NCBI RefSeq assembly: GCF_036323475.1
Contig: NZ_AP028934.1
Location: forward strand, 2,480,001-2,544,000
Direction of reading: 5' to 3'
DNA: 64,000 nt
Origin: Solobacterium moorei
GTDB taxonomy: Bacteria; Bacillota_I; Bacilli_A; Erysipelotrichales; Erysipelotrichaceae
A model generated the notes under the pieces. The model worked only from the letters and a program-made list of their open reading frames with translations. It did not search any database and had not been told where the DNA came from. The stretch's first letter is position 1; every line of letters begins with the position of its first letter. A program made the translations under genes and the position numbers. Shown here piece by piece: positions 48,040 through 57,418 of this stretch.

Positions 48040-49872
48040 TTATTCCGCTTCTTCACTAAATTGTGAATTGTAGAGATTTGCGTAGAACCCGTTCTTAGCA
48101 AGTAGTTCATCATGGGTACCGATTTCCACAATATCGCCATGATCCATGACTAAGATCATATCTGCGTTTTTAATTGTGGATAAGCGGTGTGCGATGATGA
48201 AGGATGTCTTACCTTTCATCAGGTTTTCCATACCTTTTTGAATTAAGATTTCTGTACGTGTATCCACGGATGAAGTCGCTTCATCTAGAATTAAAATCTT
48301 AGGATCACTCAAGAAGGCGCGTGCAATTGTTAGTAACTGTTTTTGGCCTTGTGAGATGTTTGTGGATTCTTCATTGATAACTGTTTGATATCCATTTTCA
48401 AGTGTACGAATGAAGTGGTCAACATAGGCTTGGTCTGCCGCATGCATGACTTCTTCGTCGGTTGCGTTTAACTTGCCGTAGCGGATATTGTCCATAATTG
48501 TGCCAGAGAATAACCAAGCATCTTGTAATACCATACCGAAGCTATTACGTAACTGACCACGTGCAATATCCTTTGTGTTAATACCATCAATGAAGATATC
48601 ACCGCTATTTGTTTCGTAGAAGCGCATCAGTAGTTTGACGATTGTTGTCTTACCAGCACCTGTTGGTCCAACAATCGCTACCTGTGCACCTTGTTTAATA
48701 TATGCGCTGAAGTTATGGATGATTGTCTTTTCAGGTGTATATCCAAAGACAACATTCTCGAATGTAACTTGACCCTTAAGGGTGCTGTTTCCGTTTTTAT
48801 CCATGATATTGACGGAATTCTCTTTATCAGGAGTTTGTTCAGGCTCTTCTAGGAATTCAAATACACGTTCAGCGGCAGCTGCAGTAGATTGTAGTACATT
48901 CATAATCTGGGCAGTCTGTGTAATTGGTTGATTAAAACTACGTACATATTGGATGAAGGCTTGAATATCACCGATTGCTAAGCCGTTATGAAGGGATAAA
49001 TATCCACCGAGTACACAACATCCAACATAACCAATATTTCCAATTAAACTTGTAATCGGCTGCATTAATCCACTAATAAATTGTGACTTCCAAGCAGATG
49101 TATAGAGCTCTTCGTTCATCTTGTTAAATGTACTGATGGAACGCTCTTCTCCATTGAAGGCTTTCATGACGATATGACCACCATACATCTCTTCAATATG
49201 ACCGTTGACTTCACCAAGTGTCTTCTGTTGTTGGATGAAGTACTTCTGTCCATTTTTGACAACAGACATTGCCGCAACAGCAGAAAGCGGCACAATAACC
49301 AATGCCATTAACGTCATCTGCCATGAAATGGTAATCATCATGTATAGGATACCGATGATGGTAATCAACGAAGTAAAGATCATCTGTATCGATTGTGTTA
49401 ATGACTGTGACATCGTGTCAACATCATTTGTAATACGAGATAATACTTCACCATGTGTTTGTTTATCGTAGTAGTTTAATGGCAAACGATTGATCTTCAA
49501 AGAGATTTCTTCTCTTAAACGATAGGTTACCTTCTGTGTAACGCCTGACATTATCCATGCTTGAATGTAAGAAAGAATGCCAGAGAGTACGTATATACAA
49601 AGTAGTAAAAGTAATGTGTGTTTAATACCATCGATATCGATGGAACCTGTCCCACTGTATTTGGCAATTAATCCTTGGACTAGCTTTGTGGTCGCATTAC
49701 CTAAAATTTTAGGACCGATAATTGTGAAGATGGTTGAGCCAACCGCAAAGATAATGACGAACACAATTGCGATGCGGAATGGCTTTAGATATTTCAATAA
49801 AGTAGATAGTGTTTTCGATAAGTTTTTTGCTTTCTCGTTGGAAGCACTCATCATTCCATGTTTTTGACTCAT
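48040..49872 (-). CDS. ABC exporter half-transporter, catalytic subunit
   Basis: The protein has 610 residues; the start overlaps the upstream subunit's stop (ATGA). Six membrane helices (about 30-330) are followed by an ATPase domain with Walker A GPTGAGKTT, Q-loop VLQDAWLF, Walker B ILILDEATSSVD with the catalytic Glu, and switch His IIAHRLST. The signature is NISQGQKQLL (LSGGQ altered to ISQGQ), as is usual for the partner of a degenerate subunit. Together with the 727-residue protein it forms an asymmetric heterodimer like TM287/288 or BmrCD. The substrate is unknown, probably drugs, lipids or peptides. Confidence 0.93.
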   Translation of the reverse strand: MSQKHGMMSASNEKAKNLSKTLSTLLKYLKPFRIAIVFVIIFAVGSTIFTIIGPKILGNATTKLVQGLIAKYSGTGSIDIDGIKHTLLLLLCIYVLSGILSYIQAWIMSGVTQKVTYRLREEISLKINRLPLNYYDKQTHGEVLSRITNDVDTMSQSLTQSIQMIFTSLITIIGILYMMITISWQMTLMALVIVPLSAVAAMSVVKNGQKYFIQQQKTLGEVNGHIEEMYGGHIVMKAFNGEERSISTFNKMNEELYTSAWKSQFISGLMQPITSLIGNIGYVGCCVLGGYLSLHNGLAIGDIQAFIQYVRSFNQPITQTAQIMNVLQSTAAAAERVFEFLEEPEQTPDKENSVNIMDKNGNSTLKGQVTFENVVFGYTPEKTIIHNFSAYIKQGAQVAIVGPTGAGKTTIVKLLMRFYETNSGDIFIDGINTKDIARGQLRNSFGMVLQDAWLFSGTIMDNIRYGKLNATDEEVMHAADQAYVDHFIRTLENGYQTVINEESTNISQGQKQLLTIARAFLSDPKILILDEATSSVDTRTEILIQKGMENLMKGKTSFIIAHRLSTIKNADMILVMDHGDIVEIGTHDELLAKNGFYANLYNSQFSEEAE

Positions 49873-52052
49873 TCTCCCAACTCCTCTCTACTTAACTGTG
49901 AGTGTGCGATTTCTTGGTATACTTCACAGCTCTTTAATAACTCTTCGTGTGTTCCAATACCAGCCATCTTACCTTGATCTAAAACAATAATCTTATCTGC
50001 ATGCATGATGGAACTAATACGTTGTGCAACAATAAATACCGTTGCGTGTTTCTTGGTGATGAGTTCTGCAAGGGCAGCGCGCAGTTTCGCATCCGTCGCA
50101 TAGTCTAATGCACTAAAGGTATCGTCGAAAATATATACCTGTGCATCTTTCGCAAGTGCTCTAGCGATGGAGAGACGTTGTTTTTGACCACCAGATACGT
50201 TTGTGCCACCTTGGGCAATTGGTTCATTCACTCCATTTGGCATGCGGTCTACGAATTCCTTCGCTTGCGAAACGGATAGTGCTTCTTCCATCTTTTCATC
50301 ACTTAAACTTTCATCTGCGTAGCGAAGATTTGATGCGATTGTTCCACTAAAGAGAATACCTTTTTGAGGAACATACCCAATACGATCACGTAATTCCTTC
50401 TGTGATACATCGCGAATATCGATATCTCCAAAGCGAATCGTACCTTCAGTTATATCAAAGAAACGAGGTAATAAGTTTACCAGTGTAGTTTTACCAGAAC
50501 CAGTCGATCCGATAAAGGCAACGGTCTCTTCTGGGTTAGCGGTAAAGTGAATGTCTTCCAACACATTTTCTTCTGCGTTGGCGTATTTGAATGAAACGTG
50601 GTCGAAGGTGATTGGTGCGTTTTCTTTTGGTAAGTGTTTAGGCTCAACTGGGTCATGGATTGTAGGTTCTGTTTCGAGAATTTCAAAGATACGGTTTGCG
50701 GAAACGGAAGAACGCGGAACCATGATAAAGATCATTGCAATGATCATAAATGACATTAAAATTTCAGTTGCGTATTGAAGGAATGCCATCATATCACCGA
50801 TTTGCATTGTTCCTGCGTCTACTTGGTTTGTGCCAATCCAGATAATTCCGACAGATAATGCACTTAACGCAAAGGTCATAATTGGCATTGGTAATCCCAT
50901 TATTCGATTTAGGAATAGATTCAGTTTTGTAATATTATCATTCACTTTTTTGAAACGTTGTTCTTCATACTTCTCATTATCAAATGCACGAATGACTAAC
51001 ATACCTTCAAGTTGTTCACGAGATACACGATTTAATTGGTCTACAAGCTCCTGTGACTTCTTAAATTTTGGCATTGTGAAGGAGAAGATGGCAATCATGA
51101 GTGTAATCAAACCTGCAACACTCCATGCAAGCAAGGAAACAAGAGAAGAGTAGTGAATGACTTTAAATAGGGAAGTAAATCCCATGAATGGTGCAAATAA
51201 TACAATTCTTAAAAACATTGTTAGAATTGTTTGTACCTGTTGAACGTCATTAGTTGTACGCGTGATCAAAGATGCGGTTGAAAAACGTGAGAATTCAGCA
51301 GAAGAGAAGGTCTCGACTTTCGCAAATACATCACGACGTAAATCACGACTGGCTGCGGTAGCAGTGCGTGAAGAAAGGTATGCAGAACCAATCGCTGAAA
51401 TTGTAGCGAGTAATGATATCGCAAGCATCCAGAACCCTTCCTGCATGATATAGCGGTTCTGAATGGCTGCTGTATCCATCTGTAGGTCTTGATAAACTTT
51501 CTTGACCGCTAATATTTGTGCTGCAGTTAGATTCGCATCGGTATATTTCGATAACATCGCATCAAACTGATTTACTATCTGTTCCTTCAATTGTGGCTGT
51601 AGTGCTAGTGCTTGATACAACTGTGAAGAACTATCTAGCTTGAAGCTTTTGAGAATCTCTTCATTTTCTAATAATGATGTCATTAGTAAAGGCTTTTTAA
51701 TCGTATCTTCAAGGGAACTATCAGGATGATCCTTTAAAACATAGATATCTTCTTTTTCTACTAGAGGATATTTCTTAGTATAAGAAGTGTCACCCTGAGA
51801 AACTTGAACATAGTTATCTTCTAGGATTGTTTTACTTTCTTCATCCATAAAGACTTGTAGGTGGTTGTAAGTCTCCTCAGACATCGCAGAAGGGATAGAC
51901 TCTGTAATTCCGCCATACTGAATACCGTAGGTAATAATCTTTGACATATGGTCTGGTAAAGCAAGCTGTGCTTGTACTTGGGCAAATACCAATACAATGA
52001 CAGCTACTACCGAGATCCAATAGGGCTTTAAATAACGAAATGCTTTTAACAT
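49869..52052 (-). CDS. ABC exporter half-transporter with large extracellular loop, degenerate catalytic site
   Basis: The protein has 727 residues. GGAG precedes ATG 52052. TM1 (about 13-30) is followed by about 170 residues of mostly helical, soluble sequence (roughly 35-205, ESIPSAMSEETYNHLQVFMDEE...AAIQNRYIMQ), then TM2-TM6. The ATPase has Walker A GSTGSGKTT, signature VSGGQKQRLSIARAL, and Walker B VYIFDDTFSALD where the catalytic Glu is Asp, so this site does not hydrolyse efficiently. The normal exporter length is about 580; the extra 150 residues are the extracellular domain. The exporter pair forms a two-gene operon. Its upstream region (52053-52646) has no visible regulator. Confidence 0.93.
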   Translation of the reverse strand: MLKAFRYLKPYWISVVAVIVLVFAQVQAQLALPDHMSKIITYGIQYGGITESIPSAMSEETYNHLQVFMDEESKTILEDNYVQVSQGDTSYTKKYPLVEKEDIYVLKDHPDSSLEDTIKKPLLMTSLLENEEILKSFKLDSSSQLYQALALQPQLKEQIVNQFDAMLSKYTDANLTAAQILAVKKVYQDLQMDTAAIQNRYIMQEGFWMLAISLLATISAIGSAYLSSRTATAASRDLRRDVFAKVETFSSAEFSRFSTASLITRTTNDVQQVQTILTMFLRIVLFAPFMGFTSLFKVIHYSSLVSLLAWSVAGLITLMIAIFSFTMPKFKKSQELVDQLNRVSREQLEGMLVIRAFDNEKYEEQRFKKVNDNITKLNLFLNRIMGLPMPIMTFALSALSVGIIWIGTNQVDAGTMQIGDMMAFLQYATEILMSFMIIAMIFIMVPRSSVSANRIFEILETEPTIHDPVEPKHLPKENAPITFDHVSFKYANAEENVLEDIHFTANPEETVAFIGSTGSGKTTLVNLLPRFFDITEGTIRFGDIDIRDVSQKELRDRIGYVPQKGILFSGTIASNLRYADESLSDEKMEEALSVSQAKEFVDRMPNGVNEPIAQGGTNVSGGQKQRLSIARALAKDAQVYIFDDTFSALDYATDAKLRAALAELITKKHATVFIVAQRISSIMHADKIIVLDQGKMAGIGTHEELLKSCEVYQEIAHSQLSREELGE

Positions 52053-52646
52053 ATTGTTTTCTCCATCATAATAGCAATCTTATTTTAACATTTTATATAT
52101 TTGAAATAGTGATTTGAATGCTAACTAAAATAATGATTGGTGTGATATTGTGTGAATTATAAGAATGATGTTCCTATATAAATGGATGGCATCCATTACA
52201 TTATTATGCAAGTTATTTATAATTTCTAGTTTAAATATAAAATGCCTTGATAAAATGCTTTGAATACCTATGTTATTTTAAGTTCAAGTAAAAAGTTAAA
52301 TTTTCACTTGAGGCACTTGAGGTAGCTATTGAAAATTTCAACAAATATTGATATTATGTGTGAAAATTGTTAGAATATTATAGAATTTTATCAGTTTAAT
52401 TTTATAAAATTAAATATAAGGGAAGTGATTGAAAATCAAATAAGTAACTAAAACATATGAAAGTTTTAACTCATCCGCTATCCTAACTCTAAAATGGAAT
52501 GCTCATTAGTAGATTGTTGGAGAAAACGATACATAAATTCCAATCATGATCTAAAGAGTACATAGGATAATAATCAAACAACTAACTATATATGTATGAA
52601 AAAAATATATTTGTTACACTAGCATATTAAGGGGGATAAGAAAATA
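52053..52646. other. Gene-free AT-rich intergenic region
   Basis: The 594 bases separate the divergent ABC exporter and surface protein genes. I see no open frame with a ribosome binding site. There is a short palindrome ATGGATGGCATCCAT (52182-52196) and a repeat CACTTGAGGCACTTGAGG (about 52306-52323), and AAGGGGG lies before the surface-protein start. It presumably holds both promoters. Confidence 0.6.
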
Positions 52647-55600
52647 ATGAAAAGCAATCACATTTTAATGAAGGGTGTAATTACGACTGCTTCACTAATT
52701 TCTGTAGGGGCACAAGTAACAACAGTAATGGCTGCGGAAGAGACTCTCACACCTGGACAAGTTGGGCAAATGTCCCAACAAGAAGTTGACAGCCGTATAC
52801 CCCAAGAAGAACAGAGATTACAAGAGGTTAACATAAAAATAGCTGAATTAAACAGCCGGATTGGGCAGTATGCTAATGAGCGTGCTGAACTTGAAAAGCA
52901 GATTGTAGCGAAGAAAACTGAAGTTGATGTGGATAAAGCGGCATTAAGTACGAAGGAGTCAGAATTAAAAGCAACTGCAGAAGCTGCAATTCAAGCGCAA
53001 AATACTGCACAGAGTACAGTCGATAAAATCCAAGAGGAACTGAAGAAGCTAGAAGCAGATAAGAAAGCGTTAGAAGATAAAATTAAAAGTTTGAAGAAGG
53101 AACAGGCAGAACTATCACCTAAGGTTGCTGATATTGCTCCATTAGAGGCTGACGTACTTGCAAAGACAACAGAGCTAAATAATATGCAGGCAGAATTAAC
53201 AAATCGTCAGAATACACTAAATGATGTCACAAAACAGTTGAGTGATTTAAAGGCAGATAAGGAAACCTTAAGCCAAGAACTTGAAACAAAGAAGGATGAA
53301 TTAAAAGTCTTAGAAAATAACAAGAATCAAATTGAAGCAACTGGCACAGAAAAGACGGAAGAAAAGAACACGCTTGATAAGCAGATTGCAGATGTTACAC
53401 AGGCTATTACAAATAAGCAGTCTGAAATTGACGCATTGGGTGTAAATGAAGCGAGTCTTACAATTCAGAAACAGAACCTTGAAAAGAACGTAGCAGATAT
53501 TACAAATGAAATTGCTACAATCGAACAAGACTTAACAACTAAGCGTAATCGTTTAGCAGAAGTTACATCTCCTGAATTAAAGAATCAAATTCAGGGCAAG
53601 AAAGATGAAGTAGCAAATCTTACAAATCAGATTGCGGCTTTAGACAACACAATCAACGAACAGACACAGGCTAAGACAAATGCTGAACAAGCAAAGACTA
53701 CAGCAGAACAGGCTAAGTCAGCAAAAGAAGCAGAAAAGACAAATATTCAAAATTCTATTGACTCTAAGACAACAGAGTTAGCACAGTTAGAAGCCAAGCA
53801 AAAAGAAGTAGAGAAGAAAATTGCAGAGGCAACAGACAATTCTACATTCTTAAACTTCTTAAAGGCTAATGGTGGTAGTGTTCCAACATTAAAAGATGGT
53901 ACTCTTAATTCAACAGCACAACAACCACAGACTTGGGATGAATACTTAGAGTTCGTTATGAACACACCTGTTAAGATGGTTGTCAAGAACAGTAAGGACT
54001 ACGGTCAAGTTAAGACTGTACGTGAGTGGTTAAAGGGTGATGAAACAGCATTAACATCTGCTAAGGATAACCTAATGCGTATGGTAAATACTGTTACAGA
54101 ACTTAACAATCGCCGTAAGGCAGCAGGTTTAGAACCAGTCAAGGTAGATGTTCGTGGTATGTTGACAGAAGCAATTGCAACAGCAATCGGTGCAAATAAC
54201 TACTGGTATCATACTTATGTAAATGGTGCTGATAACTTATTTACTTTAACAGGTAAAGAAGAATGGATTGATAATGGTTCTACATACGAAAAAGAATCCA
54301 TGAAAGGCTGGTGGGATGAAGAGAAGGACTCAAATGGTGGTCACTACAAGTGGTTCTCTGACCAGTATGGTAAGTTACATGCGATATCACCTTACATGTT
54401 TATTAGAGAGGGTGTTAACCAACGTGAAAACATTGGTAAAGATAAGACACCAACATTCTATTCTGGTGTAGGCCTTGAAATTGCAAAACAATCAAACACA
54501 TCATACGCTTACTCTGATAAGAACCATGCGATCCCTCTATATCCACCACACGATGTCAAGACTGACGAACAGATGAAGGCATATATGACGGAAGAGAACG
54601 GTTACTACACAGAAGAGCGTTTCCGTGAGATTGCTACAAACTGGGTAAACAAGGTAACACCTAAGAAGTTGGCAGATGAACTTGAAAAGGCTAAGGCCGC
54701 AGTTGAAGCAAAGAAAGCAGAAAAATCACAGGCTGAACAGAAGTTGGCAGAAATCAATAAGGCTATTGATGAAACTGTAAAGACAATCAACGCTGAACAG
54801 GCTAAGATTAATAGTGCTACAAACGCTATCAACACAGCAACTTCAAGCAAGGCAGATGTGTTACAGAAGAAGCAAGAAGCAGAGAAGAAGTTACAAGAAC
54901 TTGAACAGATGGCTGCTAATGCATCAACAGAAGCACAAAAACTAGCAACTGAAATCAGCACACTAGAGAATAACTTAAGTCAGAAGAACACGGCATTAGA
55001 AAATGCGAAGAAAGCATTAGAGCAATTCAACGAAACAAACAGGAAGTTTAATACATTAACGGCAGAAAAGAATGCTCTTGTAAGTGATAAGAATGCAAAA
55101 CAAGCAGAACTCAATAAAGTTATTGCAGACCTAGCTGATAATGTAGCTGAGTTAGCGGAAGTTCAGAGTAAGATTAATGCCAAGAATGGTGAAATTGCAA
55201 CTAAGGCATTTGAAGTAACAAGCAAACAGAATGCAATTACTTCTGCTGAAGCAGATAAAGTTGCTAAAGAGAAACTTGTAAGCGACCAAGCTAAATTAGT
55301 TGAAGATCAGAAGAAGTTAGTTGAACAGGCAAAGCAATTACTAGATAGTCAAAAGAATATCAATAGCAGAGTAAATCAAATCAATAATGAACTGCCAACA
55401 TTAGATCCAACAATGTATGATGCAGATATTGCTGCACACAGAAATGACTTAACAACTGCAAATGCAACACTAGCAACAAAAACTGGTATTGCAAATGTAG
55501 AGAATGGAAAGTTAGCAGCATTTAGAGCAGAGTATGATGCCCGTAGCTCAAGTGATTATGCAACAATTAATGTTCTTGGTCAACATGAAGCTGAATACAA

Positions 55601-56039
55601 CGTTTTGATGAATAAGTTAAATGTAATTCTTAATCAGTTAAATAAGTTAAACAGCTCAAAGGCAGAATTAGAAAATGATTCCCAAGTTGTCGCAAACAAC
55701 ATTTATTTATTAAATAAGGCAAAAGAAGGTTTTAAGGCTATTCTTGCAAATCTTGAGTATTTAGAGAACCAGAATAAACAAAAAAATCCAAATCAACCTG
55801 CTAAGGGATCTGATAAGAAGAATCAAGAATCAAAGGATAAAGAAGATAAGCCTAAAGATTCTAAGAAAGATACCAAGGAACAAGAAAACAAGCAGTCTAC
55901 TTCAGAAAACACTCTAGGAAATAGCGAAGATAAGGAAAATGGTATCAGTCCTCTTCTTGTTGCTGGTGGAACTGTCTTAGCGGTATCTGGAGGATATGTT
56001 ATCTATTTAGTAGGAAAGAAGAAAAAAGAAGAAGAATAA
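52647..56039 (+). CDS. SEC10/PgrA-like coiled-coil surface protein with central CAP-like domain
   Basis: The protein has 1130 residues. AAGGGGG precedes ATG 52647. A signal peptide (1-30, ending in VMA-AEE) is followed by a coiled coil (about 35-400). Next is a globular region (about 405-665) with TWDEYLEFVMNTPVKMVV, TELNNRRKAAGLEPVKVDVRGM and NNYWYHTYVNGADNLF, which fits a CAP-like fold. A second coiled coil (670-1050), a Lys/Glu/Asn-rich spacer, one membrane helix (1104-1124) and a KKKKEEE tail complete it. The order matches SEC10/PgrA surface-exclusion proteins (TIGR04320). It lacks a clear LPxTG: NTLGNSEDKENG stands where the sorting motif should be. It is a predicted surface-exposed adhesin, monocistronic. 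Confidence 0.88.
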   Translation: MKSNHILMKGVITTASLISVGAQVTTVMAAEETLTPGQVGQMSQQEVDSRIPQEEQRLQEVNIKIAELNSRIGQYANERAELEKQIVAKKTEVDVDKAALSTKESELKATAEAAIQAQNTAQSTVDKIQEELKKLEADKKALEDKIKSLKKEQAELSPKVADIAPLEADVLAKTTELNNMQAELTNRQNTLNDVTKQLSDLKADKETLSQELETKKDELKVLENNKNQIEATGTEKTEEKNTLDKQIADVTQAITNKQSEIDALGVNEASLTIQKQNLEKNVADITNEIATIEQDLTTKRNRLAEVTSPELKNQIQGKKDEVANLTNQIAALDNTINEQTQAKTNAEQAKTTAEQAKSAKEAEKTNIQNSIDSKTTELAQLEAKQKEVEKKIAEATDNSTFLNFLKANGGSVPTLKDGTLNSTAQQPQTWDEYLEFVMNTPVKMVVKNSKDYGQVKTVREWLKGDETALTSAKDNLMRMVNTVTELNNRRKAAGLEPVKVDVRGMLTEAIATAIGANNYWYHTYVNGADNLFTLTGKEEWIDNGSTYEKESMKGWWDEEKDSNGGHYKWFSDQYGKLHAISPYMFIREGVNQRENIGKDKTPTFYSGVGLEIAKQSNTSYAYSDKNHAIPLYPPHDVKTDEQMKAYMTEENGYYTEERFREIATNWVNKVTPKKLADELEKAKAAVEAKKAEKSQAEQKLAEINKAIDETVKTINAEQAKINSATNAINTATSSKADVLQKKQEAEKKLQELEQMAANASTEAQKLATEISTLENNLSQKNTALENAKKALEQFNETNRKFNTLTAEKNALVSDKNAKQAELNKVIADLADNVAELAEVQSKINAKNGEIATKAFEVTSKQNAITSAEADKVAKEKLVSDQAKLVEDQKKLVEQAKQLLDSQKNINSRVNQINNELPTLDPTMYDADIAAHRNDLTTANATLATKTGIANVENGKLAAFRAEYDARSSSDYATINVLGQHEAEYNVLMNKLNVILNQLNKLNSSKAELENDSQVVANNIYLLNKAKEGFKAILANLEYLENQNKQKNPNQPAKGSDKKNQESKDKEDKPKDSKKDTKEQENKQSTSENTLGNSEDKENGISPLLVAGGTVLAVSGGYVIYLVGKKKKEEE

Positions 56040-56112
56040 ACTATTTTAACTAAATATATATTAGAGATTGCTGGCTTAAGTAAACTCAGCAATGAGTTTT
56101 GAAAAAGCAAAA

Positions 56113-56164
56113 TAGGATGGCTATAGAGTGTCGGTAATGACATTCCAATATAGTCATCCTTTTC
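56113..56164 (+). terminator. Terminator of the surface protein gene
   Basis: AGGATGGCTATA and TATAGTCATCCT pair around a 28-base loop and are followed by TTTTCC. A smaller TTGCTGGC/CAGCAA pairing is at about 56067-56091. Confidence 0.65.
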
Positions 56165-56258
56165 CGTTAGCCATTTTAAGATTCTAAAATTAGGATTGGA
56201 TTATAGATTGTTTCGAGTTTTACAATAGAAAAGATCTGTCAATTCTGACAAATCTATC

Positions 56259-56266
56259 AAAAATAT
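56259..56266 (+). repeat. Target duplication, left (AAAAATAT)
   Basis: Identical to 56755-56762; both abut the inverted ends of the decayed element. Confidence 0.7.
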
Positions 56267-56754
56267 GGCTTAATTAACTCATAGTGGACTTAATATCATT
56301 GATGAGGGTTCATATGCACATCAATATTGAAAATGCATAATAGATTAGTTTCATTATAAAGGAGAAATCTATTATGCATGAAACAGAATTAATCACTAAC
56401 TTTAATAAACTTTAATAAACTAATACAATCACAACAGGACCGTATCCAAAGATATTATACAGGATACCTTCAAAAATAACATTACACAACGCTCTATCAT
56501 CTACACAGACGGAACGGATCGTTATAACTCTTTGGCAGAATGTAAGAATTGTAGAGTAGTATATTAACCGATATGCCGTATTGTTTGTATGTATGCGTAG
56601 GTTTATGGAGATGGATCTTAATGAATTATATGAAAAGCTTTCATGGATGATACGTTATCCATTTGTGATAACTACAAAAGTATTACAGAACCACAATTTA
56701 TTTAGTTTCTCAATACAATAACGAATTACAAGTCCACAGTAAGTTAATTAAGCC
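56267..56754 (+). mobile_element. Decayed IS1595-type element (488 bp) with intact ends
   Basis: Ends GGCTTAATTAACT-caTAGTGGAC (56267-) and GTCCACaGTaagttAATTAAGCC (-56754) are inverted repeats with a few mismatches, flanked by an exact 8-bp duplication AAAAATAT. Inside, AAAGGAG precedes ATG 56374 (MHETELITNFNKL then stop), and a piece reads SIIYTDGTDRYNSLAEC (a DDE-like YTDG). The gene is fragmented by stops and frameshifts. GGCT ends and an 8-bp duplication match the IS1595-family element at 13664. Confidence 0.7.
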
Positions 56755-56762
56755 AAAAATAT
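56755..56762 (+). repeat. Target duplication, right (AAAAATAT)
   Basis: See 56259-56266. Confidence 0.7.
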
Positions 56763-56834
56763 TTTTAGTCTCGTTGAAGATGAAATGAATATAGATAAGC
56801 TAAGCAGCTAAAGTGTAGAGTGTGTGAAACAGGC

Positions 56835-57323
56835 TTATTTTACTAATCTTTTGAGTGGTAAACGTGTATGTAGGATGACTGCCATAATTGCGCCAAAGCT
56901 AGCCTGAATAATTTGGAATGGCAATTTGATTATTGCGACCTTTGGACTTGCGTAGAAGAATGAGCGACCTATCGTATATCCACTAACCATGATAATCGCA
57001 CCAACAGTTACCGCAAGAATATAATCCTTTAAAGCAGGATGTTCCTTCTTAGAAATGAGTAGGGAAATCACGACTGCTTGTAGACCGTGAGTAACAAGGG
57101 AAACAAACATTGGTGTTGGATAGAAGAACAAATCACCAAGGAATGAACCAAGACCACCAACGATGAAAGCCTCAACAGGATTTAACATGAGTGCGGCCGT
57201 TACGATGACCAAGTCGTTGAAGTATAGATGTCCACCTGGTACCGGAATACTGAATGAAGATAAAACTATCGTCATCGCTAGTAACATTGCGATTAAAGTA
57301 AATCTTTTTACTGAAATATTCAT
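56835..57323 (-). CDS. ECF transporter S-component, vitamin B6-type candidate
   Basis: The protein has 162 residues. ATG 57323 has GGAGG five bases upstream; the overlapping TTG at 57335 would place GGAGG inside the gene. Five to six membrane helices are visible: FTLIAMLLAMTIVLSSFSIPVPGGHLYFNDLVIVTAALMLNP, then GGLGSFLGDLFFYPTPMFVSLVTHGLQ, typical of group II S-components (PF12822-like). It is divergent from a MocR-type regulator gene. S-components next to MocR/PdxR genes are usually PdxU-type pyridoxine importers, and pdxK lies 3 kb away. The substrate is an inference from neighbours. Confidence 0.85.
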   Translation of the reverse strand: MNISVKRFTLIAMLLAMTIVLSSFSIPVPGGHLYFNDLVIVTAALMLNPVEAFIVGGLGSFLGDLFFYPTPMFVSLVTHGLQAVVISLLISKKEHPALKDYILAVTVGAIIMVSGYTIGRSFFYASPKVAIIKLPFQIIQASFGAIMAVILHTRLPLKRLVK

Positions 57324-57418
57324 AAAAACCTCCAAATATGTGTATATTTTAAACAGTTTCTGGTTATCTGCATATACCCAGAAATGTTATAATTTATATG
57401 ACCAGATTGGAATGAGAT

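Noticed and set aside
56374-56415. Small ORF MHETELITNFNKL after a good ribosome binding site
   Set aside because: It lies inside the decayed IS1595-type element and stops after 13 codons; best explained as the start of the dead transposase gene.
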